A stretch of 7,404 nt of DNA from Candidatus Zixiibacteriota bacterium (GTDB taxonomy: Bacteria; Zixibacteria; MSB-5A5; GN15; PGXB01): assembly GCA_024230695.1 (NCBI GenBank), contig JAAERC010000161.1, positions 1 through 7,404 of the forward strand, written 5' to 3'. This document shows, piece by piece, positions 5,210 through 7,404 of this stretch. Each line of letters starts with the position of its first letter. Position 1 is the first letter of the stretch. The notes under the pieces are model-generated. The model saw only the letters and a program-made list of their open reading frames with translations. It did not search any database and had not been told where the DNA came from. Position numbers and translations under genes: made by a program.

Positions 5210-7404
5210 ATGTTTTTCACCAAAATTCTAACCTTATTGACAATGACATTTCTGTTGATCATTGGTTCTGTCTTGGCCGAAGTGCCAAACACGATCAATT
5301 ATCAGGGCAGTTTAACCGATGGAGCCGGTGATCCGGTAACATCCACAGTTTCGATGACATTTACAATCTTCGATGATGCAACAGTGGGGTCGTCGCAATG
5401 GAGTGAAATACATCCCGCAGTATCAGTTACTGATGGTTTGTTTGATGTCGTTTTTGGTGAAGGCACTCCTGCGGTTCCTATTACTAATGCAGTATTTTCA
5501 GGTTCAAACCGCTGGCTGGAAATTGAAGTTGCCAGCGAGACAATAACTCCTCGAATTCAGTTGGTCACGGTCCCTTATGCCTTTCGTGTTGCTACTGTTG
5601 ACGGTGCCAGTGGTGGGGTCATATCAGGCAAACTTAATATTGGTTCTGACAACACTAACGCCGGTAACTCTGCCTTTGTCGCTGGTGAATCTGGCGAAGC
5701 CAGCGGGGATTATGCCACAGTTGGCGGTGGTTATGGTAATGAAGCCAGCGGAATTGGTTCCACAGTTGGTGGCGGTACTACAAACACGGCCAACGAATGG
5801 GTGGGCACCGTTGGCGGTGGTGAAGGTAACTCAGCCAGCGGGGCTTCTTCCACAGTTGGTGGAGGTGGATTTAACGCAGCCAGTGGAGCTTCTTCCACAG
5901 TTGGTGGTGGATCGCAAAATAGCAACGCGGGCAACTATTCAACAATATCCGGCGGTTCTAGCAACAACATCACAGCCACTGCAGATTATTCATACCTGTT
6001 TGGTATTCAAAGTACATTAACCGAAGATTCTACCTTTATGGTTGATATGCCTCATATCCGTTTTGGCGATGAAACCGATGGCTACGAGATCCCATCATCT
6101 GATGGCACAGCTGATCAGGTATTGCAAACTGATGGATCTGGTCAGGTAAGCTGGGCTACTGTTTCAGGGGGCGGAAGCTCCAACTGGAGTGTTACCGATT
6201 CGGTGCTTTACACCAATAATTATCTCGGTATCGCGCGTGGCGGAGCTGATAATAAGCTCTGGAGCAATGGTTCCTATTCGCATGTTAATTTGGGCGTTGC
6301 CTGTACTACCGGAGCTAATGGGGGATTTAGTATTTTGTATTCCACAGTTGGTGGCGGTAATTCAAACACAGCCAGCAATGTTGCTTCCACAGTTGGCGGC
6401 GGTACTTCAAACACAGCCAACGGGGAAAATTCAACAGTTGGCGGTGGTAATAGTAACATAGCCGGCGGACATTTTTCCACAGTTGGTGGTGGTAATGGAA
6501 ACACAGCCAGTGGGAATTACTCCATTGTTAGCAGCGGTTATACTAATGAAGTCAGCGGTTATGGCTCCACAATTGGCGGCGGTTTACATAATAGTAACGC
6601 AGGTGACTATTCAATAATATCCGGCGGTTATGCTGATACTATTACAGCCACTGCAGATTATTCATACCTGTTTGGTATTCAAGGTACATTAACCGAAGAT
6701 TCTACCTTTATGGTTGATATGCCTCATATTCGTTTTGGCGATGAAACCAATGGCTATGAGATTCCATCATCTGACGGCACAGCTGATCAGGTATTGCAAA
6801 CTGATGGATCTGGTCAGGTAAGCTGGGCTACTACTACTACTTCGATCAGTTCAGTTGACGGTCTCTCAGGCGGGAATATCACCAGCAAGGTCTCAATTGG
6901 TCTGGGTCATACTCTCTCAGGAGATTCAGCAACAATATCTGGTGGTTCTAACAATACTGCCTCTGGTAGCTCATCTGTAGTCTCTGGTGGTTTAAATAAT
7001 ACAGCTAGCGCGGATTATTCCTCAGTTGGCGGTGGTTATAGTAATGAAGCCAGCGGAATTGGTTCCACAGTTGGTGGCGGTACTACAAACACGGCCAACG
7101 AATGGGTGGGCACCATTGGCGGTGGTGAAGGCAACACAGCCAGCGGGGCTTCTTCCACAGTTGGCGGTGGTGGAATTAACACAGCCAGCGGAGCTAATTC
7201 CACAGTTGGTGGTGGATCTCAAAATAGTAACGAAGGCGACTATTCAACAATATCCGGCGGTTATGCTGATACTATTACAGCCACAGCAGATTACTCATAC
7301 CTGTTTGGGATACAAAGCAAATTGACCGAAGATTCTACCTTTATGGTTGATATGCCTCATATCCGTTTTGGGGATGAAGCCAATGGCTATGAAATCCCAT
7401 CATC
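5210..7404 (+). CDS. secreted beta-roll repeat protein, adhesin-like (3' end outside the window)
   Basis: One frame with no stop for 731 codons, running off the window. Residues 1-23 are a signal peptide: Lys5, a hydrophobic core LTLLTMTFLLIIG, and a VLA cleavage site before EVPNT. Residues 24-127 form a beta-rich domain (INYQGSLTDGAGDPV ... SMTFTIFDD ... VTDGLFDVVFGE ... WLEIEV ... PRIQLVTVPYAFR), a layout I recall from large exported proteins of many uncultured bacteria. Then come three cassettes of 15-residue repeats, consensus STVGGGxxNTASGxx (155-260, 378-484 and 574-695), each closed by a cap from SYLFGIQ to GQVSWAT. The period and the small-residue/Gly/Asn pattern suggest a stacked beta-roll like the heads of trimeric autotransporters, so surface attachment is plausible but inferred. 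The only visible Cys is Cys365, in the linker between cassettes 1 and 2. No membrane anchor, sorting signal or chaperone domain is visible; it would lie downstream. The gene is separately promoted from glmS. Confidence 0.93.
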   Translation, partial: MFFTKILTLLTMTFLLIIGSVLAEVPNTINYQGSLTDGAGDPVTSTVSMTFTIFDDATVGSSQWSEIHPAVSVTDGLFDVVFGEGTPAVPITNAVFSGSNRWLEIEVASETITPRIQLVTVPYAFRVATVDGASGGVISGKLNIGSDNTNAGNSAFVAGESGEASGDYATVGGGYGNEASGIGSTVGGGTTNTANEWVGTVGGGEGNSASGASSTVGGGGFNAASGASSTVGGGSQNSNAGNYSTISGGSSNNITATADYSYLFGIQSTLTEDSTFMVDMPHIRFGDETDGYEIPSSDGTADQVLQTDGSGQVSWATVSGGGSSNWSVTDSVLYTNNYLGIARGGADNKLWSNGSYSHVNLGVACTTGANGGFSILYSTVGGGNSNTASNVASTVGGGTSNTANGENSTVGGGNSNIAGGHFSTVGGGNGNTASGNYSIVSSGYTNEVSGYGSTIGGGLHNSNAGDYSIISGGYADTITATADYSYLFGIQGTLTEDSTFMVDMPHIRFGDETNGYEIPSSDGTADQVLQTDGSGQVSWATTTTSISSVDGLSGGNITSKVSIGLGHTLSGDSATISGGSNNTASGSSSVVSGGLNNTASADYSSVGGGYSNEASGIGSTVGGGTTNTANEWVGTIGGGEGNTASGASSTVGGGGINTASGANSTVGGGSQNSNEGDYSTISGGYADTITATADYSYLFGIQSKLTEDSTFMVDMPHIRFGDEANGYEIPS
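5672..5989 (+). repeat. first run of 45-base (15-residue) repeats, 7 units
   Basis: Residues 155-260 of the repeat protein. The units begin at residues 155, 169, 184, 199, 214, 229 and 244. The first is degenerate and 14 residues long (AFVAGESGEASGDY), and the last is 17 residues, leading into the cap. The DNA core of each unit is close to TCCACAGTTGGTGGCGGT. Confidence 0.9.
5972..6160 (+). repeat. cap segment, copy 1
   Basis: 189 bases encoding the end of the last repeat and the cap from SYLFGIQ through FMVDMPHIRFGDE and DQVLQTDGSGQVSWAT. By my reading it differs from copy 2 (6644-6832) at about six positions, with no insertion or deletion. Confidence 0.9.
6341..6661 (+). repeat. second run of 45-base repeats, 7 units
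   Basis: Residues 378-484. The units begin at residues 378, 393, 408, 423, 438, 453 and 468, all 15 residues except the last (17). The fifth unit is the most diverged (SIVSSGYTNEVSGYG). It follows a unique linker at residues 318-377. Confidence 0.9.
6644..6832 (+). repeat. cap segment, copy 2
   Basis: Same 189-base unit as at 5972-6160, displaced by 672 bases. Differences are mostly synonymous; changed residues include Ser268 to Gly and Asp290 to Asn. Confidence 0.9.
6929..7294 (+). repeat. third run of 45-base repeats, 8 units
   Basis: Residues 574-695. The units begin at 574, 589, 604, 619, 634, 649, 664 and 679. Units three to eight align without gaps to units two to seven of the first run at an offset of 1305 bases, so this run has one extra unit near its start. 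Confidence 0.9.
7277..7404 (+). repeat. cap segment, copy 3 (cut by the window end)
   Basis: The first 128 bases of the cap unit, matching copy 1 without gaps at an offset of 1305 bases. Divergence is slightly higher than between copies 1 and 2, for example Thr269 to Lys and Thr289 to Ala. Confidence 0.88.

Noticed and set aside
5731..6504. Minus-strand proline-rich frames (5731-5934 and 6274-6504) with repeated PPPTVE.
   Set aside because: They are antisense shadows of the GGG-rich repeats. A repeat unit of 45 bases keeps every frame periodic, so a frame without a stop in one unit stays open. No ribosome binding site, and they lie inside a much longer frame with a signal peptide.
5672..7294. 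CRISPR-like regular repetition.
   Set aside because: The repeats are in-frame, protein-coding, variable and without unique spacers; the period of 45 bases matches 15 codons.
5577..7325. Plus-strand frames at 5577-6020, 6189-6461 and 7026-7325 with repeated LPQLVAVLQTQP.
   Set aside because: Out-of-frame readings of the same repeats in the 5210 gene. That gene stays open throughout in its own frame and has a strong ribosome binding site.

Overview
The window looks like a chromosomal stretch from a Gram-negative-type bacterium. I suspect the FCB superphylum, and a candidate lineage such as Zixibacteria is my best guess. The guess rests on the style of three proteins: the end of a TPR protein, a GlmM with a TASHNPSEWN active site resembling Bacteroidetes-type enzymes, and a signal-peptide protein built from STVGGGxxNTASG repeats. 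Strong Shine-Dalgarno sequences before two genes (AAGGAG and TAAGGAG) argue against typical Bacteroidetes, which largely lack them. No rRNA, tRNA, mobile element or CRISPR array is visible.

Layout. Positions 1-682 (+) hold the C-terminal part of a TPR-like protein whose start lies outside the window. It converges on an alpha/beta hydrolase at 707-1504 (-), with 24 bases between the two stop codons. A 166-base AT-rich gap then separates the hydrolase from a divergent glmM-glmS pair (1671-3035 and 3046-4872, +, 10 bases apart). The glmM and glmS products catalyse two steps of UDP-N-acetylglucosamine synthesis: GlmS makes glucosamine-6-phosphate and GlmM converts it to glucosamine-1-phosphate. 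A 337-base AT-rich gap (4873-5209) carries a weak terminator candidate, a good sigma70-like promoter and two small hairpins in the probable 5' leader.

From 5210 to the window end (+) runs one open frame of at least 731 codons with no stop. It encodes a secreted repeat protein: a signal peptide, an N-terminal beta-rich domain, then three cassettes. Each cassette is a run of 15-residue glycine-rich repeats (7, 7 and 8 repeats) closed by a nearly invariant cap segment. The period and pattern resemble the head repeats of trimeric autotransporter adhesins. The DNA of the cassettes is so similar, including a 74-base exact match 1305 bases apart, that recent duplication or gene conversion within the gene is likely. 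This gene is the most interesting part of the window. Its C-terminus, which would show the anchoring or export route, lies outside.

The hydrolase and TPR protein have no evident functional link to glmMS. The repeat protein has its own promoter and ribosome binding site, so I read it as a separate transcription unit.
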